Shown: positions 47,476 to 56,780, numbered from the stretch's first letter. The stretch: 64,000 nt of DNA from Paenibacillus sp. SYP-B3998 (GCF_010820665.1 NZ_JAAIKC010000001.1:1302001-1366000); one strand, 5' to 3'. Translations and numbers: made by a program. The notes: generated by a model from the sequence alone, not told the origin.

Positions 47476-48765
47476 ATGCAGGCTATACCATATCCACATC
47501 TCAACGAAACGATTTATCATGAGCAGCTCGATAATGGGTTACATGTATTTGTTCTTCCCAAAGAAGGATTCCAGAAAACGTATGCAACGTTCACGACCAA
47601 ATTTGGTTCCATAGACAACAAGTTCCAAGTTGAAGGTAAAGAAGTTGTTCAAGTCCCTGATGGCATTGCTCATTTCCTAGAGCACAAAATGTTCGAGGAA
47701 CCAGAGGGGGATGTTTTTGCTAGCTTTGCTTCTCAGGGAGCTTCAGCCAACGCATTCACAAGCTTTGATCGAACTGCTTATTTGTTTTCATCAACCGACC
47801 ATATTTTAACAAATGTAAAGACATTGATTAATTTTGTGCAGAATCCTTTTTTTACGGATGAAAATGTAGAGAAGGAAAAAGGTATTATTGGGCAAGAAAT
47901 CAAGATGTACGAGGATCATCCGGATTGGAGAAGCTACTACGGTCTCATCGAGTCGTTGTATGGTAAACATCCGATTCACATCGATATTGCCGGCACGGTT
48001 GAGTCTATTGCCCAGATAACAAAGGAAACACTTTACGAATGCTACTATACTTTTTATCACCCAAGCAACATGAGCTTGTTTGTGGTAGGCGGTATAGATC
48101 CTCAAGAAGTGATTGATTTTGTAAAAGAAAACCAAGCGACGAAAACATTTAAACCGCAAGGAACCATTCAGCGATTTTATGCCGATGAGCCACTCGAGGT
48201 GAATGAGGAGCGTAGAGTAACATGGTTGCCGATCTCTTTACCTAAGTGTTTGTTTGGTTTAAAAGAACCAGCCCCATCGGTTAGCGGTAAAGCCTTACTT
48301 GTCAAAGAATTGACAACTAAACTTATGATGGATATTCTTTTCAGCTCAAGCTCAGATATTTATCAAGCTTTGTATGAGGAAGAGTTGATTTCTGATAATT
48401 TTGGGCATGAGTATAACATCAGCGAAGATTATGCATTCTCAATCTTAGGTGGAGATACGAAGAACCCGGATCAGCTGGTTTCACGCATTCGAGAGGAAGT
48501 TGAGAAACGTAAGGGACCTGGACTTGACGAGACTACTTTTGAGCGAAGCCGTAAGAAAAAAATTGGCAATTTTTTGCGTATGATGAATTCACCGGAATCG
48601 ATTGCGAATGAGTTCACTAAATATCGCTTTAAAGGAATCGATTTGTTTGATATTCTTCCTGTTTATGAAAGTATTTCACTTGCAGATGTAAATCTTCGGT
48701 TCCGGGAACATTTTGATTGGAGTAAACTCGCGATCTCTATCGTACAGAGTCGCCAACCATCGTGA
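47476..48765 (+). CDS. ymfH: YmfH, active M16 family zinc peptidase
   Basis: A 429-residue M16 peptidase with HFLEH intact at about residue 66-70 (HFLEHKMFEEP) and the downstream Glu in the GIIGQEIKMYED block. It is the likely catalytic half of a YmfF-YmfH pair, analogous to two-subunit processing peptidases. Its stop overlaps the ymfI start (GTGA). Confidence 0.93.
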   Translation: MQAIPYPHLNETIYHEQLDNGLHVFVLPKEGFQKTYATFTTKFGSIDNKFQVEGKEVVQVPDGIAHFLEHKMFEEPEGDVFASFASQGASANAFTSFDRTAYLFSSTDHILTNVKTLINFVQNPFFTDENVEKEKGIIGQEIKMYEDHPDWRSYYGLIESLYGKHPIHIDIAGTVESIAQITKETLYECYYTFYHPSNMSLFVVGGIDPQEVIDFVKENQATKTFKPQGTIQRFYADEPLEVNEERRVTWLPISLPKCLFGLKEPAPSVSGKALLVKELTTKLMMDILFSSSSDIYQALYEEELISDNFGHEYNISEDYAFSILGGDTKNPDQLVSRIREEVEKRKGPGLDETTFERSRKKKIGNFLRMMNSPESIANEFTKYRFKGIDLFDILPVYESISLADVNLRFREHFDWSKLAISIVQSRQPS

Positions 48766-49517
48766 ACCATTCGAAACCATTTACCGAACAAACCGTTCTT
48801 ATCACGGGAGCAAGCAGAGGAATAGGCGCGGCTATCGCTGAACGGTTCGCTAAGGTAGGTATGAATGTAGTGATTCATTACCGTGAATCCCATGAAGCCG
48901 CTAATAAGGTGGCTCGATCTTGCATGAAGCATGGCGCTAAAGTTTTGACCCTATCAGCTGATATTCGTTCACGCGATCAAATTGGCAAAATGAATGAAAA
49001 ATTAGAGCAGCGTGAAATGGTTCCAGATATTATTGTGAATAATGCTGGGATTTCCCACTATGGACTTCTTTCTGACATTCGTGAAGAAGACTGGGATTTG
49101 ATCATGGATGTGAATCTAAAAGGCACCTTTTTGTGCACGCAAATGTTTATGCCCGCGATGGTTCGGCAAAAATATGGTCGAATTATTAATGTATCTTCGG
49201 TATGGGGCATATCAGGTGCTTCATGTGAAGTTGCGTATTCAGCAGCAAAAGGCGGGATGAATGCTTTTACTAAAGCATTGGCGAAGGAATTGGCTCCTTC
49301 GGGAGTGACCGTGAATGCGGTTGCTCCAGGAGTGGTGAATACGGAAATGATGGATGGTTTTCAGGCAGAAGAGAAAGCGGCGTTAGAAAATGAAATTCCC
49401 ATTGGGCGTTTTGCTTTGCCAGATGAAATTGCCTCTCTTGTATATTTTCTTGCTTTGCCAGAATCAGGATATATCACAGGGCAAATCATCAGTCCGAATG
49501 GCGGTTGGTTGACTTAG
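48762..49517 (+). CDS. ymfI: YmfI, short-chain dehydrogenase/reductase (FabG-like)
   Basis: An NAD(P)-dependent SDR of 251 residues with TGASRGIGAAIA (cofactor site, about 16-27), NNAGIS, catalytic Ser (VSSVWG), Tyr and Lys in YSAAKGG, and a C-terminal PNGGW instead of the common DGG. The in vivo substrate is unknown; in B. subtilis it lies in the same ymfFHIJKM order. The start is GTG 48762. Confidence 0.92.
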   Translation: MNHSKPFTEQTVLITGASRGIGAAIAERFAKVGMNVVIHYRESHEAANKVARSCMKHGAKVLTLSADIRSRDQIGKMNEKLEQREMVPDIIVNNAGISHYGLLSDIREEDWDLIMDVNLKGTFLCTQMFMPAMVRQKYGRIINVSSVWGISGASCEVAYSAAKGGMNAFTKALAKELAPSGVTVNAVAPGVVNTEMMDGFQAEEKAALENEIPIGRFALPDEIASLVYFLALPESGYITGQIISPNGGWLT

Positions 49518-49638
49518 TTATAATCATCCATTATTTTTCCAACTATCGGAGTCAGTGGCCAGGCGCATAATTCCTTGTTGTGAAGCGAATATTACGTATG
49601 TAATGCCATTTCTCACAACTTAAAGGAGGCTTCATTCG

Positions 49639-49890
49639 ATGGCTACTGTACTTCAAGTGTTTGATAAGTGGAAAGAGTTTCTGGCAGATCGCGTCAACCA
49701 AGCGGAGCACGCAGGTATGAGCGAAGAAACGATTAGTAAGCTCGCTTTTCAAATTGGAGAGTTTCTTGCGAATAAAGTAGACCCGGAAAATTCACAAGAG
49801 CGAGTGCTTAAAGAGCTGTGGGACGCTGGGAATGAAGAAGATAAACGTACACTTGCCCGCCTCATGGTAAAATTAGTGGACAAAGCCTAA
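49639..49890 (+). CDS. ymfJ: YmfJ, DUF3243 protein
   Basis: An 83-residue all-helical protein of the DUF3243 family, function unknown. It has a conserved FLANKVDPEN segment and ends KLVDKA. ATG 49639 follows AAAGGAGG. The preceding 121 bases show nothing I can name. Confidence 0.9.
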   Translation: MATVLQVFDKWKEFLADRVNQAEHAGMSEETISKLAFQIGEFLANKVDPENSQERVLKELWDAGNEEDKRTLARLMVKLVDKA

Positions 49891-49920
49891 TAACCGTTTT
49901 ACAATTCAATAAGGAACTTT

Positions 49921-49949
49921 GTAAAAGCCTCCTCCCTGGAGGCTTTTAC
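49921..49949 (+). terminator. Perfect hairpin between ymfJ and the lipoprotein gene (weak terminator)
   Basis: GTAAAAGCCTCC (49921-49932) and GGAGGCTTTTAC (49938-49949): a perfect 12-base-pair stem. Only TTTT is within the 3' arm and no extra T tract follows, so it may be a bidirectional or leaky terminator. Confidence 0.6.
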
Positions 49950-49982
49950 ATGCTTTATTGGGTAGAAAGGAACTGTATCTCC

Positions 49983-50834
49983 ATGTTGAATCGTCGTTAT
50001 ATTCTCGGTTTATTACTACTAACTTTGTTGGTAACAGGCTGCGGAAATCGTGGAATTCCTGTCATTAAACAAGAACTGTTGGACAAAAAAAATTCTGTAC
50101 TGATGCTCACTAGTGCTGGATTGTCCGATGCAGCGAAGCAGTCCGTGGGAACCTCTCTGCAACAGTGGAGAAACTCGGATCACATTGCGTACGATTGGAT
50201 GAAAGATTTGAATACTTTGGATGAGAGTGTCGTTGCGAAGCTGAGAGCTAGAACTTATGATTACATATATGTAATAGGTAATGAGCTGCTACCTTCTGCG
50301 AATGAAGTGATTCATCAAAACGTGTCCACCGCCAAATGGACACTTATGCAAAGTCAACTTGATGCAAACGCTAGCCTGAGCCCTAGCGGAACACAAACCG
50401 CATTTATCCAAATTGATCCTAGTCAAGTGGAAAGCTTAAAAAACAAATGGATCGTGGAATTGATGGCGCAGTATGCATCAGTTGAATGGGTAACCAGAGC
50501 GGATCATCCTATTCCATCGTCTTGGGCTCCTTCGGAAGAGGCTGATCATATTGTTTTGCTTGATAATAATGATCAATGGTTCCAGCAGTTGGCCTTTCAG
50601 ACCAAGCAACACTTTTCGAAGTGGATCATCTTCTACGCACCAACGGATGCAGTCCATGTGCAGAAAGCGAAGACACTTGGAGTGTCAGTTATGGATCTGA
50701 CAGGGGCTTTTACAGCGGAATTGAACTGGGAAGCCATTTTGAGTAACCGTCTTCAGGCGATGACACAGGTAACTTGGCGAGCTGGTGGGGCGGTTTATAA
50801 TGGGCAAGAGCTTAAAGAACTAAAAATGAAGTAA
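49983..50834 (+). CDS. Lipoprotein of unknown function
   Basis: A 283-residue predicted lipoprotein with a signal peptide ending in the lipobox LVTGC (Cys at about residue 20). The mature part alternates beta segments and helices (KNSVLMLTSAG, DYIYVIGNEL, HIVLLDNN, KWIIFYAP), suggesting a periplasmic-binding-type or BMP-like alpha/beta fold; that is inference. The frame extends to 49950, but ATG 49983 gives a proper signal peptide. It interrupts the ymfJ-ymfK order known from B. subtilis. Confidence 0.82.
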   Translation: MLNRRYILGLLLLTLLVTGCGNRGIPVIKQELLDKKNSVLMLTSAGLSDAAKQSVGTSLQQWRNSDHIAYDWMKDLNTLDESVVAKLRARTYDYIYVIGNELLPSANEVIHQNVSTAKWTLMQSQLDANASLSPSGTQTAFIQIDPSQVESLKNKWIVELMAQYASVEWVTRADHPIPSSWAPSEEADHIVLLDNNDQWFQQLAFQTKQHFSKWIIFYAPTDAVHVQKAKTLGVSVMDLTGAFTAELNWEAILSNRLQAMTQVTWRAGGAVYNGQELKELKMK

Positions 50835-50939
50835 AAATTGTATCTTTTGACTGATTGATAGAAGGGATTTGCCGAATATTGTAGAAATATTTAAAGGGTA
50901 ACTTTATAAAGTTACTGAATTCGTGATGAGGTGGAGCGA

Positions 50940-51704
50940 TTGGACGTTAAAGAATGGTACATGGAATACAAAATACATAAAAACCGACCAGGCTTGCTGG
51001 GAGATATAGCTTCCTTAATGGGGATGCTTGATATTAATATTGTAACCATTAATGGGGTAGAGGATCGTACTCGAGGGATGCTTCTACAAACAAACGATGA
51101 AGAAAAAATTGACTTAATGGGTAAAATGTTGAGAAAAGTAGATAATATTACTATTACGGCTCTTCGTCCACCTAAACTTGTAGATATTTTGGCTGTTCGT
51201 CATGGTAGATACATTGAGCGTGATTCAGATGACCGCAAAACTTTCCGTTTTACGCGCGATGAATTGGGACTTCTTGTTGACTTCCTCGGTGAAATTTTTA
51301 AGCGAGAAGGCAATCAAGTAATCGGACTTAGAGGAATGCCCAGAGTCGGCAAAACGGAGTCAATTATTGCAGGCAGTGTGTGCGCCAATAAGCGTTGGAC
51401 ATTTGTTTCATCTACCCTGTTAAGGCAGACCGTTCGTAGTCAACTTTCTGAAGATGAAATGACACCAAACAATGTTTATATTATTGATGGAATCGTTTCT
51501 ACGATCCGCTCGAACGAGAAGCATTACAGCTTGCTGCAAGAGATTATGGCGATGCCATCGACAAAAGTGATTGAACATCCAGATATATTTATTCGCGAGT
51601 CTGAATATACCTATAATCACTTTGATTATATTATTGAGCTTCGAAGCAGCCCGGATGAAGAAATTAACTATGATTCATTTACGTACACTTCCGAACCTTT
51701 TTAA
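50940..51704 (+). CDS. ymfK: YmfK, DUF3388 protein with ACT-like N-terminus and P-loop
   Basis: A 254-residue protein highly conserved in Bacillales, function unknown. The N-terminus (KNRPGLLGDIASLMGMLDINI) looks like an ACT domain. The middle holds a Walker A-like GMPRVGKTES (about 125-134). This suggests a ligand-sensing ATP/GTP-binding protein. The frame extends to GTG 50931, but TTG 50940 fits the GAGGTGG site at 50927-50933 and the family N-terminus. Confidence 0.9.
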   Translation: MDVKEWYMEYKIHKNRPGLLGDIASLMGMLDINIVTINGVEDRTRGMLLQTNDEEKIDLMGKMLRKVDNITITALRPPKLVDILAVRHGRYIERDSDDRKTFRFTRDELGLLVDFLGEIFKREGNQVIGLRGMPRVGKTESIIAGSVCANKRWTFVSSTLLRQTVRSQLSEDEMTPNNVYIIDGIVSTIRSNEKHYSLLQEIMAMPSTKVIEHPDIFIRESEYTYNHFDYIIELRSSPDEEINYDSFTYTSEPF

Positions 51705-51752
51705 TCTATGCTACGTCCATACCTATAACGACTGTCTTGGGGAGGTGATCTT

Positions 51753-52634
51753 GTGTCTGATTTAGGTAATATTTTGCGTAAAGCGCGCATAGATAGAAAA
51801 ATATCATTGGACGACCTGCAAGATGTGACGAAGATTCGTAAACGTTACTTGGAGGCCATCGAAGAAGGCAACTACAAAGTACTCCCTGGTAGTTTTTATG
51901 TCAGGGCGTTTATTAAGAGCTATGCAGAGGCGGTAGGGCTTGATCCTACGGAAGTACTGAGTATGTATCAGACGACGAATCCCTCACCTGTTTCTGAGCA
52001 GCCAGTTGTAGAGACGATTCGCCATAAAAGAACAAGTGTTCGTAATGCGGAAAAAATGAGCAGATGGGCATCAAGTTTGATGTTTGTTTGCTTCATACTG
52101 CTTATCTTTGGGATCGTATATTATTATACGTATAAGAATTATAAAGGCACGCCTGCTGAAGGCAAACCGTCTCAAACGCAATCTCCTAGAATTACGGATT
52201 CAACGAACCCGTCTACTGGAACTAAGCCTAATTCGAATGTGAATGCTTCGAGTGAGAATAAAACGGTACCGATTGCAACCCCGACCCCAAGCCCTTCACC
52301 AACGCCTGCAGCCGTTCAAGTGAAGTTTAACAGCAATGAGAAGGGGGTCGACAATTACACGATAAGCGGTACTTCTAAACTTGATATCCAGATGAAGATA
52401 TCAGGCTCTCAATGTTGGATTCGTGTGGACGCGCTATCGGATGGCAATGGGAAAGAAATGCTTAGACAGAAATTATATAAAAGCGGTGACACAGATACGC
52501 TTGAAATAATGGGATCTGCTTATCTTAATGTTGGCGCAGCAAGTGCGTTAGAGCTCACAGTGAACGGCACAGTCGTTCCTGTTGGCGATACCCCAAATCC
52601 GAAAAGAGTACAATTAAACTTGCAAAAAAACTAG
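51753..52634 (+). CDS. ymfM: RodZ-like helix-turn-helix membrane protein (YmfM)
   Basis: A 293-residue bitopic protein with an N-terminal cytoplasmic HTH (about 3-65, ILRKARIDRKISL), a single membrane segment at about 100-124, a Ser/Thr/Pro linker and a C-terminal extracytoplasmic DUF4115 domain (about 190-290). The layout is that of RodZ, which links MreB to the wall synthesis machinery. The start is GTG 51753 after GGGGAGGTGA. A terminator follows. Confidence 0.92.
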   Translation: MSDLGNILRKARIDRKISLDDLQDVTKIRKRYLEAIEEGNYKVLPGSFYVRAFIKSYAEAVGLDPTEVLSMYQTTNPSPVSEQPVVETIRHKRTSVRNAEKMSRWASSLMFVCFILLIFGIVYYYTYKNYKGTPAEGKPSQTQSPRITDSTNPSTGTKPNSNVNASSENKTVPIATPTPSPSPTPAAVQVKFNSNEKGVDNYTISGTSKLDIQMKISGSQCWIRVDALSDGNGKEMLRQKLYKSGDTDTLEIMGSAYLNVGAASALELTVNGTVVPVGDTPNPKRVQLNLQKN

Positions 52635-52678
52635 CATTTTGGCGCATCTTGCGCTTCCCCGGGTAATAATTCAAGATT

Positions 52679-52719
52679 GAGACATCCTAGGCCAAGGAGC
52701 CGTTGGATGTTTCTTTTTA
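52679..52719 (+). terminator. Rho-independent terminator after the RodZ-like gene
   Basis: GAGACATCC (52679-52687) pairs with GGATGTTTC (52705-52713) with one wobble, then a T-rich run. Confidence 0.82.
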
Positions 52720-52776
52720 TTAAGCTTCTTGTTATAATGCATTATGTAATTTCAAGGAAAGGATGTTTTGTGGAAG

Positions 52777-53268
52777 ATGAGTTCAGAATGTTCGTTTGAT
52801 ATTGTATCTAAGGTGGATATGCAGGAACTAAACAACGCCATTCAACAGGCGGAGAAGGAGATACTTACCCGCTTTGACTTTAAAGGAAGTAAAAGCAGTA
52901 TTAAATTAGATAAGGATCAGTTAGTTGTCGTTTCGGATGATGAGTTTAAGCTGCAGAACGTACTTGATATTATGCATGCGAAAATGACGAAGCGCGGCAT
53001 CTCGATCAAAAATCTCGAATATAGCAAAGTAGAGCCTGCCGCTGCATCAACGGTGAGGCAAAAAATTAGTATGAAACAGGGCGTGGATCAAGAAAACGCT
53101 AAAAAAATTAATATCTTAATTCGTGACTCCAAGTTAAAAGTCAAGACACAAATTCAAGGTGATCAAATCCGAGTAACAGGGAAAAGTAAGGACGATCTGC
53201 AAGCAGTAATTTCGCTACTTCGTAAATCTGAAGTTACACTTGATCTACAATTCGTGAACTTAAAGTAA
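52777..53268 (+). CDS. YajQ family (DUF520) nucleotide-binding protein
   Basis: A 163-residue YajQ/DUF520 protein; members elsewhere bind nucleotides, including cyclic di-GMP in some species. It begins SSECSFDIVSKVD, the family N-terminus, and has RFDFKGSKSSIKL and VTGKSKDDLQAVI. The frame extends to TTG 52768. ATG 52777 matches the family N-terminus, although its distance to AAAGGA is long. A TATAAT at 52733-52738 is a possible promoter element. Confidence 0.92.
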   Translation: MSSECSFDIVSKVDMQELNNAIQQAEKEILTRFDFKGSKSSIKLDKDQLVVVSDDEFKLQNVLDIMHAKMTKRGISIKNLEYSKVEPAAASTVRQKISMKQGVDQENAKKINILIRDSKLKVKTQIQGDQIRVTGKSKDDLQAVISLLRKSEVTLDLQFVNLK

Positions 53269-53297
53269 CCATACATACGTTAATTAGTGAAGCGAGA

Positions 53298-53319
53298 CCC
53301 CTAGAAGTAGGGGTTTTTC
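53298..53319 (+). terminator. Rho-independent terminator after the YajQ-family gene
   Basis: ACCCCTA (53298-53304) pairs with TAGGGGT (53309-53315), followed by T residues. Confidence 0.85.
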
Positions 53320-53325
53320 TATTTT

Positions 53326-53353
53326 TGACACCCTATAGGGCTTGTATTATACT
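53326..53353 (+). promoter_or_regulatory. Strong SigA-type promoter of rimO-pgsA
   Basis: Perfect TTGACA (53326-53331), 16-base spacer, TATACT (53348-53353). The predicted start near 53360 rules out the upstream in-frame start at 53342 and supports ATG 53393. Confidence 0.8.
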
Positions 53354-53392
53354 TGTATGAGTGGTTTAGGACTATTGGAGGTTGTTTCATTC

Positions 53393-54721
53393 ATGACAGA
53401 AAAGGTTAAAGTAGTTACCCTGGGATGCGAGAAGAATTTAGTTGATTCCGAAATAATGGCGGGATTGATTCATGGTCGTGGTTTTCAACTTGTTGACAAC
53501 AAAGAGGATGCTACTGTTATCATTGTGAACACTTGCGGGTTCATTGATGCAGCGAAAGAAGAATCTGTGAATACAATTTTGGATATGGCTGAACTGAAGC
53601 AAACAGCAAATCTCAAGGCGCTTATCGTATCGGGCTGCCTTACTCAACGATATAAGAAACAATTAATGGAAGAAATGCCGGAGATTGATGGTATCGTTGG
53701 GACAGGAGATTTTGATAAAATTAATCATATTGTGGATGAAGCGCTACGTGGTAAAAGACCGGTTCTGGTCGGTAATCCGGTATTTAATTACGATGCTGAT
53801 CTACCTAGACAAGTAACAACTCCTCGTTACACAGCTTACGTGAAAATTGCAGAAGGCTGTGATAACGCTTGTACATTCTGTAGTATCCCGATTATGAGAG
53901 GGAATTTCCGCAGTAGAAGCATGGAATCTATTGTTTCTGAAGTGGCTGGCCTTGCTAATCAAGGGGTTAAAGAAATTAGTCTTATTGCACAGGACTCCAC
54001 TAACTACGGGACTGATTTGTATGATGGTTTCATGCTGCCTACACTATTAAACAAAGTCAGTGAAGTACCCGGTATTGAGTGGGTGCGGCTTCACTATGCT
54101 TACCCAGGTTTCTTCAGTGATGAATTAATCGCAACAATGGCTGCTAATCCCAAGGTGTGCAAGTACATTGATATGCCTCTTCAACATAGTGAGGATTCAA
54201 TCCTTAAACGGATGCGTAGACCTGGTCGTCAAAAAGATACGCGAGAGCTAGTACGTAAAATCCGGAAAGCAATTCCAGATGTAGCCCTTCGTACTTCTCT
54301 TATTGTCGGTTTTCCTGGTGAAACTGAACAGGATTTCGAGAATTTGAAGGAATTTGTGCGCGAGATGGCATTCGATCGTCTGGGTGTCTTTGCTTACTCC
54401 AAAGAAGATGACACGCCAGCCGCTCGTCTTCCGGATCAGGTTCCAGATGAAGTGAAGGAATATCGGGCTAACACGCTTATGGAAATTCAAAGAGAAATTT
54501 CGAACTTGCGTGGCGGACGCCGTATCGGTCAAGAAATTGACGTTTTGATTGAAAAATATGATGGCAGAAGTGATGTCTACATCGGTCGTTCTCAATACGA
54601 TGCTCCAGAGATTGATGGGGAAGTGTTCGTTTCGAATGCACGCCTTAACATTGGAGAACTTGCGAGAGTTCGCATTACCCACTCTTATGAGTTTGACTTA
54701 TCGGGGGAGGTTATTGCATGA
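53393..54721 (+). CDS. rimO: Ribosomal protein S12 methylthiotransferase RimO
   Basis: Radical SAM methylthiotransferase acting on Asp of ribosomal protein S12. The 442-residue protein has the N-terminal UPF0004 domain with cluster cysteines (TLGCEKN, NTCGFI, SGCLTQ), the radical SAM CxxxCxxC (CDNACTFC, about 154-161) and a C-terminal TRAM domain. ATG 53393 is 11 bases after GGAGG. The stop overlaps pgsA (ATGA). Confidence 0.96.
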   Translation: MTEKVKVVTLGCEKNLVDSEIMAGLIHGRGFQLVDNKEDATVIIVNTCGFIDAAKEESVNTILDMAELKQTANLKALIVSGCLTQRYKKQLMEEMPEIDGIVGTGDFDKINHIVDEALRGKRPVLVGNPVFNYDADLPRQVTTPRYTAYVKIAEGCDNACTFCSIPIMRGNFRSRSMESIVSEVAGLANQGVKEISLIAQDSTNYGTDLYDGFMLPTLLNKVSEVPGIEWVRLHYAYPGFFSDELIATMAANPKVCKYIDMPLQHSEDSILKRMRRPGRQKDTRELVRKIRKAIPDVALRTSLIVGFPGETEQDFENLKEFVREMAFDRLGVFAYSKEDDTPAARLPDQVPDEVKEYRANTLMEIQREISNLRGGRRIGQEIDVLIEKYDGRSDVYIGRSQYDAPEIDGEVFVSNARLNIGELARVRITHSYEFDLSGEVIA

Positions 54722-55305
54722 ACCTGGCCAATCGAATCACAGTGGCGAGGATTTTATTAGTACCAATTATTATGTTTTTTCTGTTAATAAAGGTTAAATT
54801 TCCTCATATTCGCATTGAGGAATTTAGTATTACATACAATCAAATTATTGCTGCTTTAATTTTTATTATTGCAGCAAGCACAGATAGTTTAGATGGTTAC
54901 ATAGCTAGAAAACGCAAGTTGGTTACGAATTTGGGCAAGCTGCTTGATCCCTTGGCAGATAAGCTGCTTGTAACAGCTGTTCTCGTATCCTTAGTGGAAA
55001 TGGGGAAGGTTGATGCATGGATAGTTATTGTTATCATCAGCAGAGAGTGGGCGGTTACGGGATTACGCCAGATTGCCCTGCTGGAAGGTACCGTTATGGC
55101 CGCAAGCAAGTGGGGAAAGGCCAAGACGGCAACTCAGATTACAGCTATCATTGCGCTGCTTATTAATAATTTTCCTTTTACATTTATCGACTTTCCTTTT
55201 GATGTTATTATGAGTTGGATTGCGGCAATCATTACCCTATACTCAGGAATTGAGTATTTCGTCAAAAATAAGCATGTCATAGACTTTTCGGAAAAGACGC
55301 AATAG
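54718..55305 (+). CDS. pgsA: CDP-diacylglycerol-glycerol-3-phosphate 3-phosphatidyltransferase
   Basis: Commits CDP-diacylglycerol to phosphatidylglycerol. The 195-residue polytopic protein has the CDP-alcohol transferase motif D-G-x2-A-R-x8-G-x3-D-x3-D (DGYIARKRK, then GKLLDPLADK) at about 59-81, all residues present. It is coupled to rimO by a four-base overlap. The 112 bases to cinA show no clear terminator. Confidence 0.96.
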   Translation: MNLANRITVARILLVPIIMFFLLIKVKFPHIRIEEFSITYNQIIAALIFIIAASTDSLDGYIARKRKLVTNLGKLLDPLADKLLVTAVLVSLVEMGKVDAWIVIVIISREWAVTGLRQIALLEGTVMAASKWGKAKTATQITAIIALLINNFPFTFIDFPFDVIMSWIAAIITLYSGIEYFVKNKHVIDFSEKTQ

Positions 55306-55417
55306 GGCAACCTATTGTTTTTTCCATTATAAGTAGTGCTTTCAGCCAGTTTTATAAGAGGAAAGGCTAAAGACTTGCTTTGAAGCAGTCTGTAAAAAAA
55401 CGTTTAAGGAGGTCCCA

Positions 55418-56668
55418 ATGAAAGCTGAAATTGTTGCTGTTGGAACTGAACTATTGTTAGGTCAAATTGTTAATACGAATGCACAATTCCTGTCACGCGA
55501 ATGCGCTGCGCTGGGGATCGATATTTACTATCAAACCGTTGTTGGCGATAATGAACAGAGGCTAATGGATAGCTTGAAACTTGCCGCCTCACGCGCTGAT
55601 GTCGTCATTTGCACAGGAGGACTCGGACCTACACAGGATGATCTCACGAAAGATGTGCTAGCCGCGTATACGGGGCGTCAGCTCGTTCTGCACGAGCCTT
55701 CCATGGAAGCTATCACTGATTTATTCCGCACACGCGGCATTCATATGGTGGAAAGCAATAAACGACAAGCTTTAATGTTAGAAAATAGTTATCCTTTACA
55801 TAACGAAAATGGGCTTGCGATAGGAGTCGCCTATACCTACGAAGGTACACATTTTATTTTACTTCCAGGTCCTCCCAAAGAGATGAAGCCAATGTTTTCA
55901 AATTACGCCTCAGCGTGGTTACGCACGATCATGACAGATGAAGTGCCTTTATACTCCAAAATGCTCAAATTTGCAGGTATCGGCGAATCCAATTTGGAGT
56001 ATCAGTTAATTGATATGATAGAAGCACAGACAGACCCTACAATTGCACCTTACGCCAAAGAAGGTGAAGTGACGATACGTTTAACAACGCGAGCGCACAC
56101 AGCGCAAGAGGGCGAATTAAACATTCAAGCCACAGAGGAAGAGATCAGACGACGTGTTGGTGATCATTTATATGCAGAGCGGGATATTCCGATCGAAGCT
56201 ACGATTTTGCAAATGCTTGAGGAGAAACAATATAAGCTGACTGTAGCTGAGAGCTGTACTGGCGGGCTGCTCAGTGATATGATAACCGCGGTACCGGGCA
56301 GCTCACAGTCTTTTCTTGGTGGTATTATTTGTTACACGAATAGTTTGAAAAACAAGCTGCTTGGCGTACCGATGGAAGTTTTAGAAGGGGAGAACGCATC
56401 AGGCGCTGTAAGTGCGGAGACAGCAATTCTCCTAGCCGAGGGGCTGCTCACAACGACGGGCAGCGATTTGAGCATCTCTGTAACAGGCGTAGCGGGACCC
56501 AGTCCTTCGGAAGGTAAACCAGTTGGACTTGTTTATGTTGGACTTGCCAAGAAAGGAGCAGAAACGAAGGTCGTTACGCTGCAGCTTTCTGGAACCCGGG
56601 AAACGATTAAGATAAGGGCTGCTAAAAGCGCACTCTATCATTTATGGAGACTGTTGAAAGAAAACTAG
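55418..56668 (+). CDS. cinA: CinA family protein (competence/damage-inducible, NMN deamidase type)
   Basis: A two-domain protein of 416 residues: the N-terminal MoCF-like/COG1058 domain (CTGGLGPTQDD, about 65-75) and the C-terminal CinA amidohydrolase domain (about 255-415, ESCTGGLL, then VTGVAGPSP). CinA proteins act on pyridine nucleotide by-products and are linked to competence; cinA precedes recA in many Bacillota, as here. ATG 55418 follows AAGGAGG. Confidence 0.95.
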   Translation: MKAEIVAVGTELLLGQIVNTNAQFLSRECAALGIDIYYQTVVGDNEQRLMDSLKLAASRADVVICTGGLGPTQDDLTKDVLAAYTGRQLVLHEPSMEAITDLFRTRGIHMVESNKRQALMLENSYPLHNENGLAIGVAYTYEGTHFILLPGPPKEMKPMFSNYASAWLRTIMTDEVPLYSKMLKFAGIGESNLEYQLIDMIEAQTDPTIAPYAKEGEVTIRLTTRAHTAQEGELNIQATEEEIRRRVGDHLYAERDIPIEATILQMLEEKQYKLTVAESCTGGLLSDMITAVPGSSQSFLGGIICYTNSLKNKLLGVPMEVLEGENASGAVSAETAILLAEGLLTTTGSDLSISVTGVAGPSPSEGKPVGLVYVGLAKKGAETKVVTLQLSGTRETIKIRAAKSALYHLWRLLKEN

Positions 56669-56703
56669 ATATAGCTTATAATCAATATATCTGTTAGCGG
56701 AAG

Positions 56704-56739
56704 AACCGTAGCAAAGCGATAACTTTGTTGCGGTTTTTT
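56704..56739 (+). terminator. Rho-independent terminator after cinA
   Basis: AACCGTAGCAAAG (56704-56716) pairs with CTTTGTTGCGGTT (56723-56735) with one wobble, followed by a T run. Confidence 0.9.
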
Positions 56740-56757
56740 GTTTGTTCGCTAAAAAGT

Positions 56758-56771
56758 CGAATGTATGTTCG
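56758..56771 (+). promoter_or_regulatory. LexA (SOS) box upstream of recA
   Basis: CGAATGTATGTTCG matches the Bacillus LexA consensus CGAACRNRYGTTYG-like pattern with one change in the left half. It lies nine bases before the -35 of the recA promoter. Confidence 0.75.
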
Positions 56772-56780
56772 AAAAAATGC

